Positions 1 to 9,800 of a stretch of DNA of 64,000 bases are shown here, piece after piece. The notes beneath the pieces are model-generated. The model saw nothing but the letters and a program-made list of their open reading frames with translations. It searched no databases and was not told where the DNA came from. Every line of letters starts with the position of its first letter. Position 1 is the first letter of the stretch. Both the position numbers and the translations under genes were made by a program. The DNA is taken from positions 124,001-188,000 of the forward strand of contig CAXBGS010000010.1 of NCBI GenBank assembly GCA_963975425.1, in the 5' to 3' direction. This stretch comes from CAXBGS01 sp963975425 (lineage in GTDB: Bacteria; Planctomycetota; Planctomycetia; Pirellulales; Pirellulaceae).

Positions 1-733
1 CCCGATTCTTAAGCAAGTAATCATTGTTGGCGACGCAGCCGATACTGGTGATCCCGCGAGACATCGGAATGAACCAAAACCAGGCATCCTTTGTTTCGGT
101 GTTCAGGATAATCGTGGCCCCCTCATTGTCGGCCTCGCCACGCATCGCGTTTTTCCAGTAACCCCAAATCGCCGCTTTTTTCAGATTGGGGTCAACGACT
201 TTAAGACCAAGTTTATTGGCGATGAAAGCCTGTTGCCCTGTTGCATCGACCAAAACGCGGCACGCGATTTCCTTGGTCTGACCCTCGGCGTCGCGCACAC
301 AGACGCCTTGAACGGCCCCAGCCTCGTCAAACTTGACGTCGGTCAAGCGGGTGCAATCGAAACAATCGGCCCCCAATTCTGCCGCTCGGTCGAATAGCAT
401 CTTGTCGAACTCGCTGCGTTCGACTTGCCACGTGTCACTGTTATCGCGATCGTCATGCTGGCGGAAAAAGAACGGCGACGATTCGGTGCCACGATGCGTG
501 ACGAATTGAACACTCTTTTTGATCTGAAATCCCGCATTTCGGATTCGCTCGTTCAACCCAAGTCGCTCGAGCGCCCAAAACGTTTCGGGCATCAATGACT
601 CGCCCACGTGAAAACGCGGCACCGGTTCTCGTTCGATCAACAGCGTATTGATTCCCGATTCTGCTAGAACGGACGCAGTCGCACCGCCTCCTGGTCCGCC
701 GCCCACCACAACGCAGTCATAGCTGGATTTCAT
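1..733 (-). CDS. FAD-dependent oxidoreductase, halogenase-like (partial)
   Basis: The reading frame starts with ATG at 733 and stays open to the window edge, so only the N-terminal ~244 residues are visible. It opens with a Rossmann FAD-binding motif (VVGGGPGGG near residue 10), then a GES motif typical of the flavin-dependent halogenase and geranylgeranyl-reductase group, and later VLVDATGQQ, the second FAD contact (GD/ATG type). A tryptophan segment (WFWFIPM) near residue 220 also fits this family. Members oxidise, reduce or halogenate small molecules with FADH2. The substrate cannot be told here, and the lysine motif that marks true halogenases is not visible. The neighbour MMPL exporter is divergent, separated by 267 bp. 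Confidence 0.8.
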   Translation of the reverse strand, partial: MKSSYDCVVVGGGPGGGATASVLAESGINTLLIEREPVPRFHVGESLMPETFWALERLGLNERIRNAGFQIKKSVQFVTHRGTESSPFFFRQHDDRDNSDTWQVERSEFDKMLFDRAAELGADCFDCTRLTDVKFDEAGAVQGVCVRDAEGQTKEIACRVLVDATGQQAFIANKLGLKVVDPNLKKAAIWGYWKNAMRGEADNEGATIILNTETKDAWFWFIPMSRGITSIGCVANNDYLLKNR

Positions 734-1000
734 GGTCAATCAATTGTCTCGCAATGAAGAATATAGAGGTTTGGAGTGGATCCACCGCAGTAGTTTACCT
801 GGGCGGGAAGCCTTAAGCCTGTCAGAGATAAAGCTTTGCAGAATCGCAATCGGATGCCAGTAGTGTTCGCCTATCCGTTACGTTCGGCCCTCAGCCAGGT
901 AACGTCCGGTTTGGATCGGTGTCCTGGCGTGGTTGACCCTGCCGCCGAGCTGTGATGTCGTCTATAACATTCGCGCCGCCACTCGTACAGGGAATCCTTG

Positions 1001-3421
1001 ATGTCCGAAGATGACTCGCTGCGACAGCGTTATCTTCGACGCTTCAAGGTAGGGATCGCGCTGCTTGCGTTGCTTTCGATTCCTGCGGTCATTCACTCGC
1101 ATGCCGCAATCTCAGGGCTATTGAATCTGCCCCCGCAGTGGGTGCCCGACTCACTGCCAGAAAAGGCCGAGTTCAACGATTTCGTGCGACGATTTTCGGT
1201 GGCCGATGTCGTCATGATTGCTTGGCCGGACTCGGACCTCGAATCGAAATCGCTCGATCAGGCGACCGCCTTGTTACAGCCCTTGTGCGAGCAGCCGGAT
1301 CAATCGCTAGACGTTGAATTGCCGAACTGGGCCGACGACGCGGTCCAGCAAATCCGAACAATCGGCGACACAGAACAACCGTTCCGCTGGGTTCGCAGTG
1401 GAACCGACATGTTGCGAAGCATGATGGCGTCGCCGGCCAGTCTGTCGCGCCGCGCCGCGGTCGCCCGATTGCGAGGCAGCGTCGTCGGACCCGACGGTAC
1501 GCAATCATGCCTGGTGATTTCAATCACCGAACAGGGGCTTCACCATCGCCGCGAACTGCTGCCCCTGCTCCGCGAAATTGTTGGCGAGATTGACAACCTG
1601 CCGGCAGAGCAAATCGCGATGGCTGGCGGCCCGTTCGAAGGTGCGACGGTGGACGACGCAAGCGTTCGATCGATCCAGGCATTCTCGCCACCTTCGGCAA
1701 TCATGGCCGCAATCCTGTGCTTCCTGTGCCTTCGCTCGATTCCACTGACCGCTTCGATCGTCGCGGTCGCAGTCATCGGCGAAGGATTGGTGTTGGCGGC
1801 CGTTTACTACACCGGCACGCCGATGAATGCCGTCCTGATTGTCCTGCCGCCGCTGGTCTTTGTGTTGACGGTTTCTTCGGGGATCCATCTCAGCAATTAC
1901 TACATCGATGCCTCACACGAATTCCCCGACCTAACCCGCAGCGGCGCAGCACGACGGGCAATGCGAGCCGGTGTCGCACCGTGTCTGCTTGCGACCGGCA
2001 CAACCGTGGTCGGCCTCGGTTCGTTGATGCTGGTGCGACTGGAACCCATTCGTGTCTTTGGCGGCGTCGCATCACTGGGCGTGATTTCGACGCTGCTGTT
2101 GTTGTTGCTGATCTTGCCGGGCGCGATGGTTTTGACCCGTCCGCGATCGATTCGCGCGGCGCACGACCAACTCAGGCCACGGGGGCCGATCCGCAGTTGG
2201 TTTCGACAACGCATCCGAGCCAGACTTGCCAGACCTTGGCCGCTGATTGTCGGGTTTCTGCTGGTCGCGGGGCTACTGGCGACGGGGCTGACAAAACTGG
2301 AAACCTCCGTCAACATTCCTCGGATGTTTCTGCCCGACAGCGACATTCGACAGCAATACCAGTGGTTTGAATCGAACCTCGGTCCGACGGTGACCGGTGA
2401 TTTGACAATCACTTTTGAGCCACTGGCCGAGGAAGACGACCCGCTAGAGCGTTTGGACGCGGTCAAACGTGCTCACATCGCGGCGTATCAACTCGAAAAC
2501 GTCGATGGCGTTCTATCGGCGATGAGTTTCGTGCCGTCAATTCCCAGGGGCCGCAGCTTGTCCGCGACGGCAACGCGTGGAGTGATTCGCAAACTGATCC
2601 GCGATCCCGAATCCTCACTCGGAAAACTCGCGTTCATCCATCGGGACGATCAAGCAGAAGTCTGGCGGATCAGCGTCCGCGTTCCCCAGCGACAAGACAC
2701 CGACTATCGCGAACAAATCGAGACGATCCGTCAAGCCGTCGTCGATGAATTGCAGGACAGCCCAACCGGCGCAGGCGTTTCGTTCACCGGTCACGTCGCG
2801 ATCGTTCAAACGGCGCAGCAAGTCCTGCTGCATGACTTGTTCCGCAGTTTCCTCTCGGCGTTTGCCGTGGTCGCGGTCGTGATGATGTTCTTGCTACGCA
2901 GCGTGCTGGGCGGTTTGATCGCGATGGTACCCAACCTGTTTCCCACCGTAGCCTTGTTCGGGCTGATGGGATTGATTCGTGCGCCGCTTGATATCGGATC
3001 GGTCATGACGGCCAGTGTTGCACTGGGCATTGCCGTCGATGACACGGTTCACTTGCTAAGTCGGTTCGGATCACGCCGAGCTCGGGGATTCGGGCAAATC
3101 CGCGCCGCCTTTGGCGCGTTGGGGCAATGCGGCTGGGCGATGTTCCAAACAACATTGGTCTGCGGTTTGTCGCTGATGGCGTACTGGTTCAGTGACTTTG
3201 TCCCGACCAGCCGGTTTGCACTGTTGATGTTCGGGTTGCTGACCGCGGCGCTCGTGGGTGATGTGTTCTTGTTGCCTGGGTTGATGTCAAGCTCGCTGGG
3301 ACGTTGGTTATCACGTCCTGTCGGTGCAGATCCGGCTGCAAAAATCTCGGCCGACCAACCGCCCCCGTCACCCTTGATCGATTTTCGTCGGCTGCCAAGG
3401 CGGTCCCGCCGGAAAGACTAG
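1001..3421 (+). CDS. MMPL/RND-family membrane transporter
   Basis: This 806-residue protein has the two-fold RND layout. An N-terminal membrane helix (about residues 17-37) is followed by a large extracytoplasmic loop, a helix bundle at about 240-385 (sterol-sensing-domain-like), a second loop, and a second bundle at about 640-770. The GIAVDDTVHLLSRF segment in the second bundle matches the conserved Asp-containing helix of MMPL/RND exporters that carries protons. Members move lipids, hopanoids or other hydrophobic compounds across or out of the inner membrane. ATG at 1001 is preferred over a TTG directly before it at 998. No partner membrane-fusion or outer-membrane gene is adjacent, so the substrate is unknown. 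Confidence 0.87.
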   Translation: MSEDDSLRQRYLRRFKVGIALLALLSIPAVIHSHAAISGLLNLPPQWVPDSLPEKAEFNDFVRRFSVADVVMIAWPDSDLESKSLDQATALLQPLCEQPDQSLDVELPNWADDAVQQIRTIGDTEQPFRWVRSGTDMLRSMMASPASLSRRAAVARLRGSVVGPDGTQSCLVISITEQGLHHRRELLPLLREIVGEIDNLPAEQIAMAGGPFEGATVDDASVRSIQAFSPPSAIMAAILCFLCLRSIPLTASIVAVAVIGEGLVLAAVYYTGTPMNAVLIVLPPLVFVLTVSSGIHLSNYYIDASHEFPDLTRSGAARRAMRAGVAPCLLATGTTVVGLGSLMLVRLEPIRVFGGVASLGVISTLLLLLLILPGAMVLTRPRSIRAAHDQLRPRGPIRSWFRQRIRARLARPWPLIVGFLLVAGLLATGLTKLETSVNIPRMFLPDSDIRQQYQWFESNLGPTVTGDLTITFEPLAEEDDPLERLDAVKRAHIAAYQLENVDGVLSAMSFVPSIPRGRSLSATATRGVIRKLIRDPESSLGKLAFIHRDDQAEVWRISVRVPQRQDTDYREQIETIRQAVVDELQDSPTGAGVSFTGHVAIVQTAQQVLLHDLFRSFLSAFAVVAVVMMFLLRSVLGGLIAMVPNLFPTVALFGLMGLIRAPLDIGSVMTASVALGIAVDDTVHLLSRFGSRRARGFGQIRAAFGALGQCGWAMFQTTLVCGLSLMAYWFSDFVPTSRFALLMFGLLTAALVGDVFLLPGLMSSSLGRWLSRPVGADPAAKISADQPPPSPLIDFRRLPRRSRRKD

Positions 3422-3481
3422 GATCGACACGCCCGGCGACAACAAAGCCTCGCCCCAGCATGTAGCACCGTCCCGCGGCGT

Positions 3482-3552
3482 GTGAGCCGCGACGCGTGAG
3501 CGGCCGGGCATCGTCACCACACTCGTGAGCCGCGACGCGTAAGCGGCCGGGC
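3482..3552. repeat. Two copies of a 28-bp dispersed repeat
   Basis: Copies lie at 3482-3509 and 3525-3552, differ by one base, and share the core GAGCCGCGACGCGT followed by AGCGGCCGGG. A shorter inverted piece (CGGCTCAC) follows near 3580. The pair sits in the spacer between the convergent ends of the MMPL gene and mgtE. From memory, similar GC-rich elements are scattered in Rhodopirellula intergenic regions, but I cannot confirm this here. Confidence 0.7.
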
Positions 3553-3646
3553 GGCTCGCGTCGTCCACCACCACGACTCACGGCTCACTCGATCGCGACA
3601 TCAAGCCAATGACAAGACAGTGCCGCAATTCATCGGCGATGAATAT

Positions 3647-5053
3647 CTAACCTACCAACAAGGGCAACATCATTGTTGCCAAACCTAGCACCAGGAAGAA
3701 CCCGCACATATCGGTGACGGTGGTCAACAGTGGACCGCTCGCGACGGCCGGATCAAAACCGAAACGCTTTAGGATCAAAGGAACGGTGCCGCCGATCGAA
3801 ACTGCGATCACGGTGTTTGCAAACAGCGAGACGCCCACCACGACGCCCAAATACGGATTGCCCTTCCAAAGATAGGCGACGAACGCGACCAGCAAGCCGA
3901 GAATTCCGCCATTGAGAAGTCCGGCGGAAAGTTCCTTCATCCAAACACGCATAATCTCGGTCGGCCGCACCAGCCCGAGGGACAGTTCTCGCATACTGAC
4001 GGCAACGGCTTGATTACCACTGCATCCGCTCATGTCGCTGATGATCGGTAAAAAGACGGCCAAGGCAATCACCGACGCCAAGGTATCTTGGTAAAAGGCG
4101 ATCACACTGGCGGCGACAATGTTGAGGACAATATTGACACTCAGCCAGCTCAATCTTCGGCTGGCGCGATGCCAAAGCGGCATGCTGCGAACCTCTTCAC
4201 CGCCGACGATCCCTTGACTTTTTAAGTAGTCACTGGCGACGGCTCGTGTTTCTTCCTCGGCGACTGAATCGCGATGGACCACGCCGCGCAGCTTTCCGTC
4301 GTCATCAACGACCGGCACTCCCAAGAAATTATGCGAGTCAAAAAAGTCGCGAAGCTCATCCAATGGCAACCGATCGGGAACGGAGATCGGATTGCTGATC
4401 ATCACGTCGCGCAAGATGGCTGACCGTTTGGCAAACAACAAATTCCGCATCGGCAAGACGCCAAAGAGTCGTCCCTGAGCGTCGCAAACGTACCCATACT
4501 GGACGTCATAGTCGTCGTATTGTTCGCTGTTTTCGATCAAGTGCTGGGTGACTTCGCCAACCGTCATTTCGTCGGTGAAAACCAGCATTTCACTGGCCAT
4601 CAGTCCGCCGGCCACATCGTCGTCATAGGCTACCAGCTCGCGAACGGCCTCCGCCTCGCTGCTTGGCATTTCGCTCAGAATCGCCGTCGCTTCTTCCGGC
4701 CGCATTTCGCCCAGCATGTCTGCCTGAACGTCGCTGGACATTTCGCGCACAATTTCAGCGGCAGCGCCGGCTTCCATGTTGGCGATTGACCGCACCGCTT
4801 GAACTTCCGGCAACATCCCCAGCAAGTCGGCGGAATCTTCTGCCGGAAGCACAGCCAAGACGCTTGCCCGATCGTCGAGATCGAGTCGGCTGAGCGCGAG
4901 GATTTGATCTCCGGTCGAAAGCCGACGCAAAAAATCAAGCAATTCGGCGGAATCACCTTCTCTTGCAAGTTCTACAAGGGTGTCCCAAGGTCGCTCGGAG
5001 TCGTCGGTACTGACCTCTGAGCCAACAGCGGTTTCGGATTCGGTTTCTGTCAT
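3647..5053 (-). CDS. mgtE: Magnesium transporter MgtE
   Basis: MgtE is a dimeric Mg2+ channel gated by cytosolic Mg2+. The 468-residue length is normal. In order it has an acidic N-terminal superhelical domain (about 25-150) with LLGMLPE-type repeats, a CBS pair (about 150-275) and a linker helix. Five membrane helices follow from about 310, including the conserved LPII...GNQA segment and, near the end, a TTVTDMCG segment carrying the conserved pore aspartate. ATG at 5053 starts the protein. It diverges from corA across a 239-bp region, so the cell places two unrelated Mg2+ uptake systems back to back. Confidence 0.95.
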   Translation of the reverse strand: MTETESETAVGSEVSTDDSERPWDTLVELAREGDSAELLDFLRRLSTGDQILALSRLDLDDRASVLAVLPAEDSADLLGMLPEVQAVRSIANMEAGAAAEIVREMSSDVQADMLGEMRPEEATAILSEMPSSEAEAVRELVAYDDDVAGGLMASEMLVFTDEMTVGEVTQHLIENSEQYDDYDVQYGYVCDAQGRLFGVLPMRNLLFAKRSAILRDVMISNPISVPDRLPLDELRDFFDSHNFLGVPVVDDDGKLRGVVHRDSVAEEETRAVASDYLKSQGIVGGEEVRSMPLWHRASRRLSWLSVNIVLNIVAASVIAFYQDTLASVIALAVFLPIISDMSGCSGNQAVAVSMRELSLGLVRPTEIMRVWMKELSAGLLNGGILGLLVAFVAYLWKGNPYLGVVVGVSLFANTVIAVSIGGTVPLILKRFGFDPAVASGPLLTTVTDMCGFFLVLGLATMMLPLLVG

Positions 5054-5292
5054 TGATGTCGCATTGATGCGGGCGTGGTGAGAACGAAAACGGCGTGATC
5101 AAGGAACAGAAGCGTCCCAGATTTAATCGTGAAACTCAACCTCGACGGTACCAGGCGACAAAATTCGCTCTTTCGCTTGCCCAGGCTTGACGGCGATGAT
5201 CCACGGGTCGGTTAGCGGAATTCCTATCTTCCAGGCGACCATCCCGGCGATCGTCTAAGACCGATCGACACCACCCACAGCAGACAACTGAA

Positions 5293-6375
5293 ATGTTCAT
5301 GATGGCATCCAGCATCTTCCGCAAGAAACACCCTCACGCTGGTGCCAGTCCAGGCACCCTGGCGATCACGGAAGACTCACCGCCACCGAAGATTCATGTG
5401 ATCCATTACGCGCCGGACTCGGTGGACGAAGCCGATGTGACCGACGTCGAACAACTGCATCAAGCTCATCAACCCGAAACGATCACGTGGGTGGATGTGC
5501 AAGGCTACGGCGATGAGACCATGATTCGGCGCATCGCTGAAATATTCTCGCTTCATCCACTCGCGATTGAAGATGTCGTCAACATTCCGCAGCGGCCAAA
5601 GTCGGAAATGTATGACAAACAAATGTTGATCATCGTCCGCATGGTGCAAGTCGGCGAGAACTTTCACATCGATGCTGAACAGGTCAGCATCGTTTTAGGC
5701 GAAACCTATGTGCTGACCTTTCAAGAAAAGTATGGGGACGTACTTGAGCCCGTCCGGAAACGCATCCGCAGCGGAAAAGGGCCGATGCGTCGCGAAAAAG
5801 CCGACTACCTGGCCTACGCGCTATTCGACACGATCGTCGACGGCTACTACCCGGCCTTGGAAGAGATCGGCAACGAATTGGAAGCCATCGAAGAAGAGGT
5901 TGTCGAGAACCCCACGCCCGAACTGCTGCGAAAGCTGAATTCGGTGCGCAACAAGCTAACCAATTTACGCCGAGCAATTTGGCCGCAGCGCGAGGCAGCC
6001 AATCGGCTGGTACGCGACGAGACGCCACTGATTCGCCCCCACGTCCGCGTTTATCTTCGCGACACATACGATCACTGTGTGCAGTCTTCCGAAGTCGTCG
6101 AGATGTACCGAGAAATGGCGACGGGAATGATCAGCACCTATTTGTCATCGATCGCAAATCGCAGCAACGAAGTCATGAAGGTACTGACCATCATGGCTAG
6201 CATCTTCATTCCTCTCACTTTCCTTGCTGGCATCTATGGAATGAATTTTGACCACATGCCCGAACTGCATATGCGCTGGGCTTATCCCCTGGTCTGGATC
6301 ACCATGTTCGCGGTCGCAATCGCAATGGTTCTGTTTTTTGTACGCAAAGGATGGATCGGCAACCCGAAACGCTAA
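5293..6375 (+). CDS. corA: Magnesium/cobalt transporter CorA
   Basis: CorA is a pentameric Mg2+ (Co2+) channel. The 360-residue protein has the usual large N-terminal cytosolic alpha/beta domain, a long helical stalk (about 200-300) and two C-terminal membrane helices. The signature GMNF stands at the end of the first helix (GIYGMNF, about residue 315), and a short basic tail follows the second. ATG at 5293 gives the expected length. An in-frame ATG lies two codons further on and would change little. It is the divergent partner of mgtE. Confidence 0.95.
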   Translation: MFMMASSIFRKKHPHAGASPGTLAITEDSPPPKIHVIHYAPDSVDEADVTDVEQLHQAHQPETITWVDVQGYGDETMIRRIAEIFSLHPLAIEDVVNIPQRPKSEMYDKQMLIIVRMVQVGENFHIDAEQVSIVLGETYVLTFQEKYGDVLEPVRKRIRSGKGPMRREKADYLAYALFDTIVDGYYPALEEIGNELEAIEEEVVENPTPELLRKLNSVRNKLTNLRRAIWPQREAANRLVRDETPLIRPHVRVYLRDTYDHCVQSSEVVEMYREMATGMISTYLSSIANRSNEVMKVLTIMASIFIPLTFLAGIYGMNFDHMPELHMRWAYPLVWITMFAVAIAMVLFFVRKGWIGNPKR

Positions 6376-6539
6376 CGCGCGCCGGGCGTCAACGAAACCG
6401 AAAGCCATTAATCATCAGCTTCGATATCAGACACGGTCGCCGGCGTCAGTATTGACGCGGGAACAAACATTCAGTAACTCACCGAGTTGGTCAGCCGTCA
6501 GTTTTGCGATCCGACCGTTCGAACGGGGAATAAATACTC

Positions 6540-8732
6540 TTGTCATCGAAACTGATCCTAGCCGCTCTGCTTAGCTTTCTGGTCGCGTTGCCCGCAGTAG
6601 CACAGCAACGCGATTCGTCCGCCGAAAACGAAAGCCTCGAGCAAAAGCAAAACGACGTCTCTGAACGATTGCGCGTTGCGTTATTGCAAGAGAAACCGCC
6701 TGTTGCAGGCGACAAAACGGACGATACCCATGTCGAACTGCTAAAACAAATCGAGGTCGTCGTCGCGCAACAGCGAAGTGCAGCGGCGACGCTAAACGAT
6801 CTCGCACAGGATGCGGCAGAGCTCAAGTCAGCCCTCGATTCGCTGTCGACAACCACGTTTGATCCACCACCGCCCTATTCCATTTCATTCTTGGATGATC
6901 TGCGCGCCGAATTTGACGTGGTGCAATCCAAACGAGAAACAAACGAGGCGTCGGTTCAAGCATCAAAACAGGCGTCCGAGGCAGCTCGCGAAAACTTTGA
7001 CACTTCTGCTCGCACGCTGCGGCAACTGAAGGAAAAGGGCACCGACGACTCGCCTAGCGAGACAATTGAAAAAGCGGAACTGAACGCGCGGCTTGCCGAA
7101 GAACTCTTGGCGGTTCGACGACAGGAATTGTCGATCGAACAAACCAATCAGCAAATCATTCAGCTGCAACTGGCGATCGTCGAAAAGAAGATCGCCATCG
7201 TCACCCCCATCGCCCAGTTCACCAAGTCAACGCTTGTTGAAAAACTCGCCGAAATTGACGCCCGCGAAAGTTCGCTGACCCGCGAAGCATCGATCCTTCA
7301 ATCGGAATTGCGACTTGCCGAGCAACGCTGGCTATCCGCCCGCCAGGAAGTCGACGCGACCGCGACGCCGAGCGGCGAAGATGTTGATCGAGTGGACGCA
7401 TTGAAGACGGCTCAACAGTCTATCCAGTACGAGTTGTTGGTTACCAACCAGCATTTATTGCGGCTACCCCTGGTTCGAAACGCCTGGGAAAGGCGATACC
7501 GCGATGCGATCGGTCAAGCCACTCGCCCCCAGCGTCAAGAATGGCTCGAAAAAAATGAAAAGGACCAATTGCAACTTCAGCGAGAGCGACGGTCTCGCGA
7601 GCTGAAACTGGAAGAACTGCGAGCGAATATCGCAGCGGTCGACGCGAGACTCGAGTCGACCGACGAAGCGGCTCCGGGCCAGCGCAGATGGCTCAACATC
7701 AAAAAGGATGCATTGACGCGACAAACCACGGTGATAGGCGATAGCCTCTTCCTGATCGACAGTACCGCACGGACGCTGGAACAATTGCGACAACAAATCC
7801 AAGGCGATCAGTCGCGGTCCATAGCCGACATTTCGTCGGACACGTGGAACACGCTCAAGGAGTTGTGGAACTACGAGCTGACCAGTATCGATGATACATC
7901 GTTAACGGTCGGGAAAATCATGAGCAGCCTGTTGCTGCTCTTCTTTGGCTACTTTGCTGCGCGCTGGCTCAGCAGTCTGTTGGCCAACCGATTGCCGAAA
8001 CTGGGGGTCGATGAAGCGGGTGCTGGCGCGATCGAATCGCTGTCTTTCTATGCACTCTTGATCACGTTCGCCCTCGCCGCGTTGCGATACGCGAACGTAC
8101 CGTTGACCGTATTCACGTTTCTTGGCGGTGCGATTGCGATCGGCGTTGGATTCGGCAGCCAGAACATTTTGAATAATTTCATCAGTGGACTGATCCTGTT
8201 GGCCGAGCGGCCGATCAAGGTCGGCGACCTGATTTTGCTCGACGGAACTTACGGAAACGTCAAAACAATCGGTGCCCGAAGCACTCAAATACGCACCGGC
8301 GAGAACTTGGACATCATCGTTCCCAACAGTAAGTTTCTGGAAAACAACGTTGTCAACCTCACGCGAAAGGACGACAAGCTCCGTTCGTCCATCAAAGTCG
8401 GTGTTGCCTACGGTTCACCACTGGAAAAGGTGATCGCTCTATTGGATCAAGCGGCAACCATGCACAAAAGTGTCAACGATCGCCCAAAGCCGATGGTTTG
8501 GTTTAACGACTTTGGCGACAGCTCATTGACATTTCAACTGCATTTTTGGATCAACTCTCGAACGTTGACACAAATCAAGTTGATCGAGACCGACATCCGC
8601 CTCAGCATCGATCGGCTCTTTCGAGAAAATGGCATCGTCATTGCGTTTCCGCAACAAGACATCCACCTGCAATCGAACACTCCCATCGAGTTCCGCATGA
8701 TCCAGGACGATTCGCAATCGCAAGCGAGTTGA
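6540..8732 (+). CDS. MscS-family mechanosensitive channel with long periplasmic N-domain
   Basis: The 730-residue protein is built like the large MscK/MscM-type channels. It has a signal peptide ending near AVAQQ (residue 22), then some 400 residues of charged, heptad-like helix predicted to lie in the periplasm. A membrane segment follows at about 460-480, then the MscS core. The pore helix and its boundary are clear (GGAIAIGVGFGSQNILNNF, about 535-555), followed by the beta domain with ERPIKVGD and VPNS motifs. Such channels open under membrane tension during osmotic downshock. The start is a TTG at 6540 preceded by GGGGAA; no better ATG precedes the signal peptide. It is a single gene between corA and a convergent esterase. 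Confidence 0.92.
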   Translation: MSSKLILAALLSFLVALPAVAQQRDSSAENESLEQKQNDVSERLRVALLQEKPPVAGDKTDDTHVELLKQIEVVVAQQRSAAATLNDLAQDAAELKSALDSLSTTTFDPPPPYSISFLDDLRAEFDVVQSKRETNEASVQASKQASEAARENFDTSARTLRQLKEKGTDDSPSETIEKAELNARLAEELLAVRRQELSIEQTNQQIIQLQLAIVEKKIAIVTPIAQFTKSTLVEKLAEIDARESSLTREASILQSELRLAEQRWLSARQEVDATATPSGEDVDRVDALKTAQQSIQYELLVTNQHLLRLPLVRNAWERRYRDAIGQATRPQRQEWLEKNEKDQLQLQRERRSRELKLEELRANIAAVDARLESTDEAAPGQRRWLNIKKDALTRQTTVIGDSLFLIDSTARTLEQLRQQIQGDQSRSIADISSDTWNTLKELWNYELTSIDDTSLTVGKIMSSLLLLFFGYFAARWLSSLLANRLPKLGVDEAGAGAIESLSFYALLITFALAALRYANVPLTVFTFLGGAIAIGVGFGSQNILNNFISGLILLAERPIKVGDLILLDGTYGNVKTIGARSTQIRTGENLDIIVPNSKFLENNVVNLTRKDDKLRSSIKVGVAYGSPLEKVIALLDQAATMHKSVNDRPKPMVWFNDFGDSSLTFQLHFWINSRTLTQIKLIETDIRLSIDRLFRENGIVIAFPQQDIHLQSNTPIEFRMIQDDSQSQAS

Positions 8733-8814
8733 GCGGACGAGCCACCCAGAGCGAAAGCGCTAGTCCGTGCTGAAGTGCTCGCCTGGTTCGAGGTCGCCCG
8801 CCAGCTGGGCGAAG

Positions 8815-9747
8815 CTACTTCTGCGTCAAGCGTTCAATCAGATAGCTCTCGATGTCTCGATGAGTGACGTCTGGCGCGCCCGGATAGGCTAACTCGCACG
8901 AGACGCCTACCGATTCCATGTGCTCCTTCAATTTGACGCCAAAGTTAGACGTGTGTGTTGGGTCTTTTTGTGGTTGCCCGAGTGCCGGCTTTGCGGAGTA
9001 AAACAGGTACACGGGCGGATCGTCCGACGAGACCTGGGCGTAGGGTGAAAACTCATTGATCCACGGCAATATCTCGCTGCGTTTGGCCAAAAATTCGTCA
9101 AAGTTCTGGACGACTTTTTTGCCATCGGCCTTGAAGATTCCGAATGCATGCCCGCCGTATTTGCTGTTGGGTGTCCACTCTTTCATTTGCGCCGGGTCCA
9201 GCGTCGTCTGCGCGCCTTTGACCGCGGCGCATAACAATCGTGATGACTCTCTGGCAACTGGATCGTTGCTGTCCGGATCCGCCAGATCGTCGTGAAATGC
9301 CAACCACAAACTACTGCATGCGCCGGCCGACCCGCCGCACGCGGCAATCCGCTCTGGATCGATGTTCCATTCCACCGCTTTGCTTCGCACGAATTGCAAC
9401 GCTCTTGCCGCGTCATGCAGCGGCGCTTTGACCGGTGGCTCGATTCCTTGTTCCACCGCTTCTCGAATGAATCGGTATTCGATCGAGACGGCTGAGATCC
9501 CTTTTTCCCGCAACTTGGGCACCATCGCCAACAAGTCTTTATGCATCGGTGAACCGGCATTCCAGCCGCCGCCGTGGATGAAGAACAACAGTGGCGTGGG
9601 CTCTTTGCTATCAGCCTTCCAGAAATGCATAAATTGCTTTGGGTGGCTGCCGTAAGCAACGTCCGACAAAGTCGGCGGAATCGTTTCGGCACTGACGGGC
9701 GCGACAGCAAGCAGACACATCAGCGATGAAAGCAGGTACGGTCTCAT
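8815..9747 (-). CDS. Secreted alpha/beta-hydrolase (esterase/lipase-like)
   Basis: A signal peptide (cleavage near VSA-E, residue 20) precedes an alpha/beta-hydrolase fold. The oxyanion motif HGGGW stands near residue 57 and the nucleophile elbow GGSAG near residue 138. A late Asp and the His of VTHRD near the C-terminus could complete the triad. The family (BD-FAE, carbohydrate-esterase-like, hormone-sensitive-lipase-like) removes acyl groups, often from plant or algal polysaccharides. It lies 53 bp downstream of a sulfatase on the same strand, which supports a role in removing substituents from polysaccharide. Exact substrate unknown. Confidence 0.85.
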   Translation of the reverse strand: MRPYLLSSLMCLLAVAPVSAETIPPTLSDVAYGSHPKQFMHFWKADSKEPTPLLFFIHGGGWNAGSPMHKDLLAMVPKLREKGISAVSIEYRFIREAVEQGIEPPVKAPLHDAARALQFVRSKAVEWNIDPERIAACGGSAGACSSLWLAFHDDLADPDSNDPVARESSRLLCAAVKGAQTTLDPAQMKEWTPNSKYGGHAFGIFKADGKKVVQNFDEFLAKRSEILPWINEFSPYAQVSSDDPPVYLFYSAKPALGQPQKDPTHTSNFGVKLKEHMESVGVSCELAYPGAPDVTHRDIESYLIERLTQK

Positions 9748-9800
9748 GAGTGGGTCTCGGCTTCAATAGGCGGGGGCTGAACAGGACAGGTAGGAAGAAA

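Noticed and set aside
1300..2075. Several open frames on both strands inside the MMPL gene
   Set aside because: They overlap a strongly supported transporter, lack initiation signals and show no domain; they are GC-driven shadow frames.
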